A DNA stretch of 64,000 bases from assembly GCF_029350975.1 (NCBI RefSeq), contig NZ_JARKMR010000008.1, forward strand, positions 1 through 64,000, written 5' to 3'. How positions within the stretch are numbered: the stretch's first letter is position 1; each line of letters starts with the position of its first letter. A model generated the notes under the pieces. It ran no database searches. It saw only the letters and a list, made by a program, of their open reading frames with translations, and was not told the DNA's origin. Positions 8,347-16,313 of the stretch are shown here, in pieces. The position numbers and the translations under genes were made by a program. Source of the DNA: Maribacter zhoushanensis (GTDB taxonomy: Bacteria > Bacteroidota > Bacteroidia > Flavobacteriales > Flavobacteriaceae).

Positions 8347-8386
8347 CTGTAGTAACCGGTTTTTACGCACGGCACCACAGCTAATT
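8341..8386. terminator. Inverted repeat between convergent genes
   Basis: AATTAGCTGT (8341-8350, overlapping the end of the zinc-ribbon gene) pairs perfectly with ACAGCTAATT (8377-8386) over 10 bp, with a 26-base loop that can itself fold (ACCG/CGGC region). Only short T-tracts follow, so a terminator role is plausible but not certain. Confidence 0.5.
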
Positions 8387-8404
8387 TGATTGATGAATAT
8401 TTTG

Positions 8405-9487
8405 CTAAAGGTCGAAACGAAGACCTAAAGAGATATTTCGTTGCTCTACAGCTGCATCTTTAAATATAGGATTCAAATCATACTTTACATATAATAGAAA
8501 ACCATCTACACCTGCATAGGCACTTAATCCATAAATTAAATCATTGGTATTATAGCTACGCTTCAACTTATCTTTTACATTATCGCCATCAAGGTTATAC
8601 TTCAATTTTTGACGCGTGCCAATATTAAATCCACCATAACCACCTATACCTAATCTAAATTGGTTCCTAAGAGAGTACCTCATCTTTTTATCCGTAGTAG
8701 TCTGCTTGGATGGTCCAAACTCTAAATGCAAAGGAAAAACAAAATTATCCATCCTAAATTTAGATTTATCCAAATCATATTGGAACTCTTGAAGTTCTGA
8801 TTGCCCATTTTCTAACGATACTAAGTATTGATTGTTTTTCGCTTTCAAACCATTAAACTGAAATGAAAATCCATAGTTGAATCTTAAAAAATTAGAATTC
8901 TTAAATACACGAGTTCTCCATTGCCAGCCCAATTCAAAAAATCTACTACCTCCTATTTTATAAGGAGAATCATTTAGTGACTGCCCATCGACTATTGCAT
9001 TATTAAGACCCACAGCAACTACCAAATCAGAATATGTTCTTCTATCGTAAATAGGTTCTTTTCTATTCTGGTTTTCATTAAGTCTAAAATCCAGTAGTTT
9101 CCCTCCGTCCTTGTCATCATCACCAAACCCTATTTGAAAAGCAAACTTATAATTCAAGGTATCCAATTCTTTTACATCGCCATTATTTCTTTCTAACAAT
9201 GAAATTTTATTATTGATAATGGCAATTCTATCTTCAATGTTCAGCGCATGCTTTTCAGCTGCTTTCATTTTCAAGGCATCTGCCTCTTCTTGAGTGATTT
9301 CTCCACGCTCTAATTGCTTTACTATTTCCGCTATTTCAAATTTCAAAGCTTCTTTTTCTTGCGTTGTAATATTGAGCTTTTGCTCTTTTAGAGTATCTAT
9401 TGTCTTTTGATAATCTTCTTGCGCTACTGAATTTTGCACCATAAACAGTGTCAGTAACACCATTAAATACATTGTAATTGTTCTCAT
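8405..9487 (-). CDS. Outer-membrane beta-barrel protein with N-terminal coiled coil
   Basis: A 360-residue exported protein with a signal peptide (residues 1-23, ending NSVAQ). Residues 24-115 are highly charged and helical (KEALKFEIAEIVKQLERGEITQEEADALKMKAAEKHAL), probably a periplasmic coiled coil. The rest alternates aromatic and hydrophobic residues as beta-barrel strands and ends in SLGLRFDL, a typical outer-membrane C-terminus with terminal aromatic/hydrophobic pattern. It follows the sigma and anti-sigma genes in the same direction with about 90 bases between, so it is a candidate effector of that regulatory pair. The protein family was not recognised. Confidence 0.6.
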   Translation of the reverse strand: MRTITMYLMVLLTLFMVQNSVAQEDYQKTIDTLKEQKLNITTQEKEALKFEIAEIVKQLERGEITQEEADALKMKAAEKHALNIEDRIAIINNKISLLERNNGDVKELDTLNYKFAFQIGFGDDDKDGGKLLDFRLNENQNRKEPIYDRRTYSDLVVAVGLNNAIVDGQSLNDSPYKIGGSRFFELGWQWRTRVFKNSNFLRFNYGFSFQFNGLKAKNNQYLVSLENGQSELQEFQYDLDKSKFRMDNFVFPLHLEFGPSKQTTTDKKMRYSLRNQFRLGIGGYGGFNIGTRQKLKYNLDGDNVKDKLKRSYNTNDLIYGLSAYAGVDGFLLYVKYDLNPIFKDAAVEQRNISLGLRFDL

Positions 9488-9575
9488 TTCGATTTTGATT
9501 TTTTGATGAATAAAACTCCGCTCCCTGTCCCTATAGCATTTTATAGAGATGAAAGAAAAAACGATTTGTAATTGA

Positions 9576-10328
9576 TTAATTATTGCGGTCTGCCACTGCA
9601 GTACGCACTTTTATAAAACTGGCTTTTAAAGAATTAAAAATTTGGTCTCGGAAGGTTTGATCAAGTTCATCTTCAACCTCTGTTAACAAAGCCATGGCAT
9701 CAACAGATTTATCTTTATTAAATATTCTATCTCGTAAAATTTCATCTTGTGCTCGTTTCAACAACGAATCTACTTCGGCATCAGTTACCGTACTTTGCTG
9801 CTCTAAAACATCTATTTGTGCTACAATATCTGCAACCTTAGAATTTATGATTTCTTCTGACACCGCTAAATTTGTATTAGAATTACCTATAGACACCTGT
9901 TCTACAACTGCTACCCCTACAACATCATTTAATGTCTTGTTCTCTTGTATTTCCTGTGCTTTGTACTGTTCCTTTTTAACAGTAACACTTTCGGTTTTCA
10001 TAGTAGTTTCTACCAAAACTACTTGTTCTTCTTCTTTAAAAAGTACTGGTTCTTTATCAATTACCTCTTCTAAAACTTCTTCTTTTTCAATGTCAACAAT
10101 TTCTGCCGGACTACTATTTACCACAGCACTACCATTAAAGTAAAAGAAGGCAACACCTATTAGCACAACAACACTTGCCGCAATACCCATCCATAAATAC
10201 ACGGGTTTCTTCTTTGCATCGTCATCTTTTAATTCTGAGGCTATTTTAGACCAAGCATTTTCTGAAGGCTTTATCTCGCGTTCTTGAAACTTGGTTTTTA
10301 TATGTTTTTCAAATTTATCGGTTTCCAT
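9576..10328 (-). CDS. Anti-sigma-factor-like single-pass membrane protein
   Basis: A 250-residue protein with a cytoplasmic head of about 40 residues (EKHIKTKFQEREIKPSENAWSKIASELKDDD), one membrane helix at about 43-64, and an acidic periplasmic tail containing runs of Val and Glu. The head has the short amphipathic segment with a conserved Trp seen in Bacteroidetes proteins coupled to ECF sigma factors. Its start overlaps the end of the sigma gene by 14 bases, arguing for co-expression and a sequestering role. It has no FecR domain, so it is not the classic TonB-coupled type. Confidence 0.65.
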   Translation of the reverse strand: METDKFEKHIKTKFQEREIKPSENAWSKIASELKDDDAKKKPVYLWMGIAASVVVLIGVAFFYFNGSAVVNSSPAEIVDIEKEEVLEEVIDKEPVLFKEEEQVVLVETTMKTESVTVKKEQYKAQEIQENKTLNDVVGVAVVEQVSIGNSNTNLAVSEEIINSKVADIVAQIDVLEQQSTVTDAEVDSLLKRAQDEILRDRIFNKDKSVDAMALLTEVEDELDQTFRDQIFNSLKASFIKVRTAVADRNN

Positions 10329-10905
10329 ACCCTATAATATTTTGCTGTCTTAGTTGCTCTTGAAGCAATTTTCTAGCTTTTAGTAATTGTGTCTTTGAAG
10401 TACTTTCAGATATAGAAAGCATTTCTGCTATTTCTTTATGCTTATACCCTTCTACGGTATACAATACAAATACCATTTTATAGCCTTGCGGCAAAGCATC
10501 AATTAATTGTTGAATATGCTCGGTATCCAAATCGGTACTTTGCGATATTTCTTCAGATTGGTTTTTTTCATATACCTCATCATCATATACTACGAACTGT
10601 TGTTTTCTTAAATAAGAAATACTTTCCCTAATCATAATGCGTCTTAACCAGCCCTCAAAACTACCTTCAAACTTAAAAGTGTCTAGCTTAGTGAACATTT
10701 TTAAAAAACCTTGCACCATGACATCTTCCGCAAAATGAATGTCTTTTATGTACTGCCGACAGACACTCAACATTTTGGGAGCATGTTTTTTATACAAACG
10801 CTCTTGAGCATCGCGGTTTCCCGCTGTTGCTTTTTTAATGAGTTGCTTCTCGTTTTTATAAAAAGGTATAATTTTCAAAATATTGGTTTGGTCTTCTATT
10901 AACAT
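10315..10905 (-). CDS. ECF-type RNA polymerase sigma-70 factor
   Basis: A 196-residue protein with sigma region 2 (AQERLYKKHAPKMLSVCRQYIKDIHFAEDVMVQGFLKMFTKL, then FEGWLRRIMIRESISYLRK) and sigma region 4 (DALPQGYKMVFVLYTVEGYKHKEIAEMLSISESTSKTQLLKARKLL, the -35-binding helix-turn-helix). A start further in (KNEKQLIKKATAGN) is possible because the first 16 residues are not typical of the family. It heads a three-gene unit with the anti-sigma-like and outer-membrane proteins, suggesting an envelope-stress or surface regulon. The inducing signal is not visible. Confidence 0.9.
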   Translation of the reverse strand: MLIEDQTNILKIIPFYKNEKQLIKKATAGNRDAQERLYKKHAPKMLSVCRQYIKDIHFAEDVMVQGFLKMFTKLDTFKFEGSFEGWLRRIMIRESISYLRKQQFVVYDDEVYEKNQSEEISQSTDLDTEHIQQLIDALPQGYKMVFVLYTVEGYKHKEIAEMLSISESTSKTQLLKARKLLQEQLRQQNIIGYGNR

Positions 10906-11013
10906 AGACGCAGAAGAAGAAGGTATGGTTGCCTGAAGGTCAATAAAAATTAAAATTAATTTTTAAAATACTGTATTTCAAATACTTAAATAGATAAAAA
11001 AATAGAGTAATAA

Positions 11014-11949
11014 TTACTTTTTACGATCAACTACGTAATTCACCATTAATTCTAAGGCGCTTTTATAGTCAGATTCAGGATATGTACTAAGAAGTTTCAA
11101 AGCTTCATCTCTATACTGTAACATTTTGGTTACCGCATAATCTAGTCCGCCTTTATCTTTCACAAAAGCAATAACTTCTTTGACGCGCTTTTTATCCTTA
11201 TTGTGATTTTTTATGGAATTGATAACCCAGCTTTTCTCTTTCTTGCTGCAATTATTTAAAGCATAAATTAAAGGCAATGTCATTTTCTGCTCTTTTATAT
11301 CTATTCCTGTAGGCTTCCCAATTTTTTCCCCTCCATAGTCAAACAAGTCATCTTTAATTTGAAATGCCATACCACATAGTTCTCCAAATTTTCTAAAGGT
11401 TTCTACATCTGGACTATCCGGCTTTACAGAACAAGCTCCCAAAGAACAACAAGCCGCTATTAAGGTTGCCGTTTTTTGTCTTATAATGTCATAATACACA
11501 TCTTCGGTAATATCTAAGCGCCTTGCTTTCTCTATCTGCAATAATTCGCCTTCGCTCATTTCACGAACGGCAACAGAGATTATTTTAAGTAAATCGAAAT
11601 CTTCATTATCTATGGAAAGCAACAGACCTTTAGAGAGTAAATAATCACCTACTAGAACAGCAATCTTATTTTTCCATAATGCATTTATAGAGAAGAAGCC
11701 CCTGCGTTTATTACTTTCATCTACCACATCATCATGAACTAATGTTGCGGTATGTATTAATTCTATTACAGAAGCACCACGATAGGTTCGTTCATTTACC
11801 TCACCGTTATTCAACATTTTTGCCGTTAGAAAAACGAACATAGGACGCATTTGCTTCCCTTTTCTATTTACGATGTAATGGGTAATTCTATTAAGCAATG
11901 CAACCTTAGAAGTCATTGAATCTCTAAACTTTGATTCAAACAGCTCCAT
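11014..11949 (-). CDS. Polyprenyl diphosphate synthase
   Basis: A trans-isoprenyl diphosphate synthase, probably making the long chain for menaquinone. The first Asp-rich motif is HDDVVDES (Asp73-Asp74) and the second is KDDLFDYGG near residue 200. KGKQMRPMFVFL binds the homoallylic substrate. The ATG at 11949 is the only standard start. The frame continues upstream as KIVAQIKEPVYQE before this Met, matching the N-terminus I remember for flavobacterial homologues (MKIV.QIK.P...EMELFE). The codon before that Lys is CTG (11989-11991), and an in-frame TAA lies at 11998-12000, so translation may really begin at CTG. Confidence 0.9.
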   Translation of the reverse strand: MELFESKFRDSMTSKVALLNRITHYIVNRKGKQMRPMFVFLTAKMLNNGEVNERTYRGASVIELIHTATLVHDDVVDESNKRRGFFSINALWKNKIAVLVGDYLLSKGLLLSIDNEDFDLLKIISVAVREMSEGELLQIEKARRLDITEDVYYDIIRQKTATLIAACCSLGACSVKPDSPDVETFRKFGELCGMAFQIKDDLFDYGGEKIGKPTGIDIKEQKMTLPLIYALNNCSKKEKSWVINSIKNHNKDKKRVKEVIAFVKDKGGLDYAVTKMLQYRDEALKLLSTYPESDYKSALELMVNYVVDRKK

Positions 11950-12000
11950 TTCCTGATAGACAGGTTCCTTTATTTGTGCTACTATTTTCAGTTGCTCTTA

Positions 12001-12433
12001 ATTAGAACGTCAAAATTAGTCAAAAGCTAGCAGTTAACAGTACTCAGAGAAGAGATATTGATATTTGGTTGTTGTGAAATATAAGTTCAAGTTCAAAACT
12101 CAAGTTCAAGTTCAAAAAACAAACTCAATCTCAAAATGGCTTTTGGCTTTTAACTTTGCCGCTTCACGTTTTTTAGTATTAAGTAACAAGTATAAAGTAC
12201 TAAGATGTTACGTTAGCAATTGTTCTAGTAATTGGTTTGACTAAATACGCTATGTACCCTTTTGGAATCTAGCATTACTAATTTTGGACTTCGTACTTAA
12301 TATTCTGTATTTCTTAAGTTTAGCTTTGCTAAATACAACACTTCGTAACAAGTCTATTTTCTATACTCTGTTTTCTCTGTTCAAACTTCAGACTTCTTAC
12401 TTAATACTTTGTACTCTTTACTTTGTACTTAAA
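12001..12433. other. Gene-free spacer made of low-complexity and repeated phrases
   Basis: Holds a short tandem array of AAGTTC-type units (about 12085-12120), two GGCTTTT units (12137-12150) matching the array at the start of the window, and pyrimidine-rich phrases (TCTATTTTCTATACTCT, TACTTAATACTTTGTACT) shared with 78-311 and 1925-2235. No gene or RNA was recognised. The promoter for the prenyl synthase must be at its left end and the terminator of rlmN at its right end, but neither is distinct. Confidence 0.6.
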
Positions 12434-13477
12434 TCAAGATTTATTCGCTAACTGCCCACATGCGGCATCTATATCCTTTCCTCTAGAACGACGAACGGTC
12501 ACTACTATATTATTTTTTTCCAGTGAATTTACATAGCGGTCAATAGCAGCGTTAGAAGCTTGCTTAAACTCGCCGTCATCAATAGGGTTGTATTCTATTA
12601 AATTTACTTTAGATGGTGCAAAACGACAGAATTCTACCAAGGCATCTACATCTTTTTGGGTATCGTTGATTCCGTCCCAAACTACATATTCATAAGTAAT
12701 ACGACTTCTGGTTTTCTCATACCAATATTGAAGAGACTCACGTAAGTCGCTCAATGTAAACTTGGCGTTAAAAGGCATTATAGAAGTACGGATTTCATCA
12801 ACAGCGGAATGTAGCGAAACAGCCAATTTAAATTTCACCTCATCATCTGCCATTTTCCGAATTAACTTGGGCACACCAGAAGTGGAAACCGTTATTCGCT
12901 TTGGAGACATCCCCAATCCGTCAGGAGAAGTTATCTTATCAATTGCCTTTAAGACATTATTATAATTCATTAAAGGCTCTCCCATGCCCATAAAAACTAT
13001 ATTGCTCAAGGGTCTTTCAAAATACAATCTACTTTCATTGTCTATGGCAACTACTTGATCGTAAATTTCATCAGGATTCAAATTACGCATTCGTTTTAAA
13101 CGAGAGGTAGCACAGAACCTACAGTCTAAACTACAACCAACTTGACTAGATACACAGGCAGTAGTTCTTGATTTAGTAGGAATCAATACAGACTCCACAA
13201 TTAAATCGTCATGTAACCTAACGGCATTTTTTATGGTACCGTCACTACTACGCTGCATTTGATCTACCTTAATGTGGTTAATGACAAAATTAGCTTCTAG
13301 CATTTCTCTAGTTTCTTTTGACAGATTTGTCATCACATCAAAAGAATAGGCTGCTTTCTGCCATAGCCATTCATATACCTGGTTACCACGAAAAGCTTTA
13401 TCACCATTAGAAACAAAGAATTCTCTAAGCTGCTCTCGCGTTAGTGCCCGAATGTCTTTTTTCTTTATTTCTTCCAT
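12434..13477 (-). CDS. rlmN: Dual-specificity RNA methyltransferase RlmN
   Basis: A radical SAM enzyme that methylates C2 of A2503 in 23S rRNA and A37 of some tRNAs. The radical SAM cluster motif is Cys115-x3-Cys119-x2-Cys122 (CSLDCRFC). Cys108 is seven residues upstream as in the E. coli enzyme. The methyl-carrying Cys is near the C-terminus in DAACGQLANKS. FMGMGEPLMNY and SLHSAVDEIRTSIMPFNAKF are family signatures. Full length at 347 residues. It lies downstream of queA in the same direction, separated by a terminator hairpin. Confidence 0.97.
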   Translation of the reverse strand: MEEIKKKDIRALTREQLREFFVSNGDKAFRGNQVYEWLWQKAAYSFDVMTNLSKETREMLEANFVINHIKVDQMQRSSDGTIKNAVRLHDDLIVESVLIPTKSRTTACVSSQVGCSLDCRFCATSRLKRMRNLNPDEIYDQVVAIDNESRLYFERPLSNIVFMGMGEPLMNYNNVLKAIDKITSPDGLGMSPKRITVSTSGVPKLIRKMADDEVKFKLAVSLHSAVDEIRTSIMPFNAKFTLSDLRESLQYWYEKTRSRITYEYVVWDGINDTQKDVDALVEFCRFAPSKVNLIEYNPIDDGEFKQASNAAIDRYVNSLEKNNIVVTVRRSRGKDIDAACGQLANKS

Positions 13478-13507
13478 CTTTTTAAAGGTAGGTATTACTA
13501 GTGATAA

Positions 13508-13545
13508 AAATCCCGCTTTCTCAATATGTAGATAAAGCGGGATTT
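13508..13545 (-). terminator. Intrinsic terminator after queA
   Basis: A 12-bp perfect stem AAATCCCGCTTT (13508-13519) / AAAGCGGGATTT (13534-13545) with a 14-base loop. On the minus strand it is followed by a T-run. It separates queA from rlmN, so rlmN probably has its own promoter or depends on read-through. Confidence 0.88.
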
Positions 13546-13582
13546 TTTATTTGTCCTTTTTACAAAGGAATATATTTTGAAC

Positions 13583-14632
13583 TTATATAATCAACATGGC
13601 ATCACCATAAGAATAGAACTTATAGCTTTCCAATATTGCTTCTTTATATGCTTTGTTCATTAAATCATGACCCATAAATGCAGATACCATCATCAATAAC
13701 GTAGATTTTGGTAAGTGGAAATTGGTAATCATGGCATTTGCAATACTAAAATCATATGGAGGGAAAATGAATTTGTTCGTCCAACCTTCATAGGTATTCA
13801 ATGTTTGCTTAGAAGAAACTGCACTTTCTAAACCACGCATTGCCGTTGTACCAACAGCACAAATACGACGCTTTTGCAACTTTGCATTATTAACGATTTC
13901 CGCAGCTTTTTCATCAATGAACATTTCTTCACTGTCCATTTTGTGCTTAGAAAGATCTTCAACCTCTACAGGATTAAAAGTACCTAAACCAACATGCAAT
14001 GTAAGCTCAGCAAAATCTACACCTTTAATTTCTAAACGCTTTAACAAGTGCTTAGAAAAATGAAGACCTGCTGTAGGAGCAGCCACTGCACCTTCATGCT
14101 TTGCATATATTGTCTGGTAACGACCTTCATCTTCTGGCTCAACATCTCTTTTAATATACTTAGGTAACGGAGTTTCACCTAGCTCTCTTAGTTTTCTTCT
14201 GAAATCTAAATAAGCACCATCATATAAGAAACGTAATGTTCTACCTCTAGATGTTGTATTATCAATAACCTCAGCTACCAACGTTTCATCATCACCAAAA
14301 TATAATTTGTTACCAATACGTATTTTACGTGCCGGATCTACAAGAACATCCCATAAACGTTGTTCTTCGTTTAATTCACGTAAAAGAAAAACTTCTATAC
14401 GAGCACCTGTTTTTTCCTTATTTCCGTACAAACGAGCAGGAAAAACTTTAGTGTTATTAAGCACCATCACATCACCTTCATCAAAATAGTCGATCATGTC
14501 TTTGAACATCTTGTGCTCAATTTTTCCGGTTTCTCTGTGGATAACCATTAATTTAGACTCATCTCTATTTTCAGATGGATGCTCCGCCAATAATTCTTCT
14601 GGAAGCTCAAAATTAAAATTTGATAATTTCAT
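13583..14632 (-). CDS. queA: S-adenosylmethionine:tRNA ribosyltransferase-isomerase QueA
   Basis: Adds the epoxycyclopentane precursor of queuosine to 7-aminomethyl-7-deazaguanine at tRNA position 34. Full-length (349 residues) with family signatures: [23 protein letters not shown] at the N-terminus, [43 protein letters not shown] and [20 protein letters not shown]. The gene follows aroA with a gap of about 80 bases in the same direction. Confidence 0.97.
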   Translation of the reverse strand: MKLSNFNFELPEELLAEHPSENRDESKLMVIHRETGKIEHKMFKDMIDYFDEGDVMVLNNTKVFPARLYGNKEKTGARIEVFLLRELNEEQRLWDVLVDPARKIRIGNKLYFGDDETLVAEVIDNTTSRGRTLRFLYDGAYLDFRRKLRELGETPLPKYIKRDVEPEDEGRYQTIYAKHEGAVAAPTAGLHFSKHLLKRLEIKGVDFAELTLHVGLGTFNPVEVEDLSKHKMDSEEMFIDEKAAEIVNNAKLQKRRICAVGTTAMRGLESAVSSKQTLNTYEGWTNKFIFPPYDFSIANAMITNFHLPKSTLLMMVSAFMGHDLMNKAYKEAILESYKFYSYGDAMLII

Positions 14633-14711
14633 GTAGCTGTTATATTTATTGTAGCAAATTGCGGCTGCAAATATACAATCTGCAGATAGGCCTTGTCAAG
14701 TAAATCCTTAA

Positions 14712-15941
14712 TTATAATTCTTTTATATTGAAATCTAGCTGTTTTAGGTCCTTCCAAAAATCTGGATAAGACTTTGAAACTACCTCTGCATCATTAACAA
14801 CAAGTGTAGTTTTTATAGCCAATGGCGCAAAGGCCATTGCCATTCTATGATCGTTATAAGTATCTATAGCAATATCTGTATTAATCTCTGTAGTTGGCAG
14901 TATAGTTAGCGTTTTATCTGTTACCGAAATATTTGCCCCCAATTTTGAAAGCTCTGTATTTAAAGCTTCCAATCGATCGGTTTCTTTAATCTTCAAGGTG
15001 TGCAAGCCTGTTAAATAACAGCCTACCCCTAGCCCAAAACAAGTTACGGCAATTGTTTGTGCTATATCTGGCGCATTGGCCAAATCGATCTCATTTTCTT
15101 GTAGTACTTTTTTATCGGTCTTTTTTAGTGTAATCCTATTCTCCCCAAAAGTAGTCTCTACTCCAAAAGCCTTATAAATATCTGCAAGAACACTGTCTCC
15201 TTGAAGACTTTTCTTTTTATACGCAGATAAAGAAATTTCTGTTCCTGGAGATGCAAGTGCACAAATACCATAAAAATAAGAGGCAGAACTCCAATCTGAC
15301 TCTACAACCAAGGTCGTTGGAGCAACTTTGTCTTTTGCAGCAACTTTAATCACATTACCTTCAAATGAGGTTGTTACCCCTATTTCCTCAAGCAACGCTA
15401 AAGTCATTTTTATATAGGGCACCGATGTAATTTTACCTACAAGTTCCAATTCTAATCCATTTTCTAAACTTGGAGCAATTAGCAACAATGAGGAAATATA
15501 TTGACTACTAACATTTGCTGGTAGACTAACCTTATCTTTTACAATGCGTTGACCTTTTATCTTTATAGGCGGATACCCTTCTTCTTGCTCATAAGAGATT
15601 TCCGCACCCAATGTTCTCAATGCTTCGACAAGAATTTTAATTGGTCTTTCTGTCATTCTCTTTGATCCCGTAAGAATAACATCTTTACCTTCTTGAGAAG
15701 AAAAATAACCTGTTAAAAAACGCATTGCCGTACCTGCGTGATGAATATCTACAGTACCATTAGAAATATCCAATCCTTTTGCCATTACCTGGGCATCATC
15801 AGAATTTGATATATTCTCTATTTTAATATCTGGAAATAAAGCCGCTAAAAGCAAACTACGGTTAGATTCACTTTTTGAACCTGTTATAGTAATAGTATCA
15901 TTTAGCTTGGCATTAGCTGGACCGGTAAGATGAAGTTTCAA
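14712..15941 (-). CDS. aroA: 3-phosphoshikimate 1-carboxyvinyltransferase (EPSP synthase)
   Basis: Sixth step of the shikimate pathway: shikimate-3-phosphate plus PEP gives EPSP. Signatures seen are TGSKSESNRSLLLAAL, HHAGTAMRFLTGYFSS, KRMTERPIKILVEALRTLGA, SSQYISSLLLIAP, KETDRLEALNTELSKLGA and YNDHRMAMAFAPLA. At 409 residues it is slightly short of the enterobacterial enzyme but complete. It may supply the Phe/Tyr operon at 27-31 kb, which is not linked to it transcriptionally. Confidence 0.95.
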   Translation of the reverse strand: MKLHLTGPANAKLNDTITITGSKSESNRSLLLAALFPDIKIENISNSDDAQVMAKGLDISNGTVDIHHAGTAMRFLTGYFSSQEGKDVILTGSKRMTERPIKILVEALRTLGAEISYEQEEGYPPIKIKGQRIVKDKVSLPANVSSQYISSLLLIAPSLENGLELELVGKITSVPYIKMTLALLEEIGVTTSFEGNVIKVAAKDKVAPTTLVVESDWSSASYFYGICALASPGTEISLSAYKKKSLQGDSVLADIYKAFGVETTFGENRITLKKTDKKVLQENEIDLANAPDIAQTIAVTCFGLGVGCYLTGLHTLKIKETDRLEALNTELSKLGANISVTDKTLTILPTTEINTDIAIDTYNDHRMAMAFAPLAIKTTLVVNDAEVVSKSYPDFWKDLKQLDFNIKEL

Positions 15942-15978
15942 TGCGTGTCGTTTTAAAAATCAAGCGACAAATATACGC

Positions 15979-16305
15979 CTATTTCAACTTTTTATTGTTG
16001 TGATGGCGGTCGTGATCACGCTTTGTTTTTAAATCTAACTTTTTATCAAAAGCTTGTTGTAAATCAATACCAGTCTGATTGGCCAAACACAGCACCACAA
16101 ACATAACATCTGCCAATTCTTCGCCTAAATCTTTGTTCTTATCTGACTCCTTTTCGCTTTGTTCACCATAGCGTCTGGCAATAATTCTTGCAACTTCACC
16201 TACTTCTTCCGTAAGCTGTGCCATATTGGTAAGTTCGTTAAAGTAACGAACACCATGTTCTTTTACCCACTTATCTACTTCTAACTGTGCATTTTCAATG
16301 TTCAT
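15979..16305 (-). CDS. MazG-like nucleotide pyrophosphohydrolase
   Basis: A 108-residue all-alpha NTP-PPase. The metal-binding ExxE..ExxD pattern is visible as LTEEVGEVARIIARRYG (residues 31-47) and LGEELADVMFVVLCLANQTGIDL. Such single-domain MazG relatives hydrolyse non-canonical nucleoside triphosphates to monophosphates. It ends in a basic tail (KRDHDRHHNNKKLK). It lies 37 bases upstream of aroA and 8 bases downstream of a DUF3857 gene, so is probably in a transcript with both. Substrate is unknown. Confidence 0.88.
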   Translation of the reverse strand: MNIENAQLEVDKWVKEHGVRYFNELTNMAQLTEEVGEVARIIARRYGEQSEKESDKNKDLGEELADVMFVVLCLANQTGIDLQQAFDKKLDLKTKRDHDRHHNNKKLK

Positions 16306-16313
16306 ACTGTACT

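Noticed and set aside
9531-9552. CTATAGCATTTTATAG between the anti-sigma and outer-membrane genes, similar to the candidate Rrf2 operators
   Set aside because: The spacer is one base longer than in the three cys sites and the gene context is unrelated to sulfur metabolism. It may simply be a promoter or small hairpin of the outer-membrane gene.
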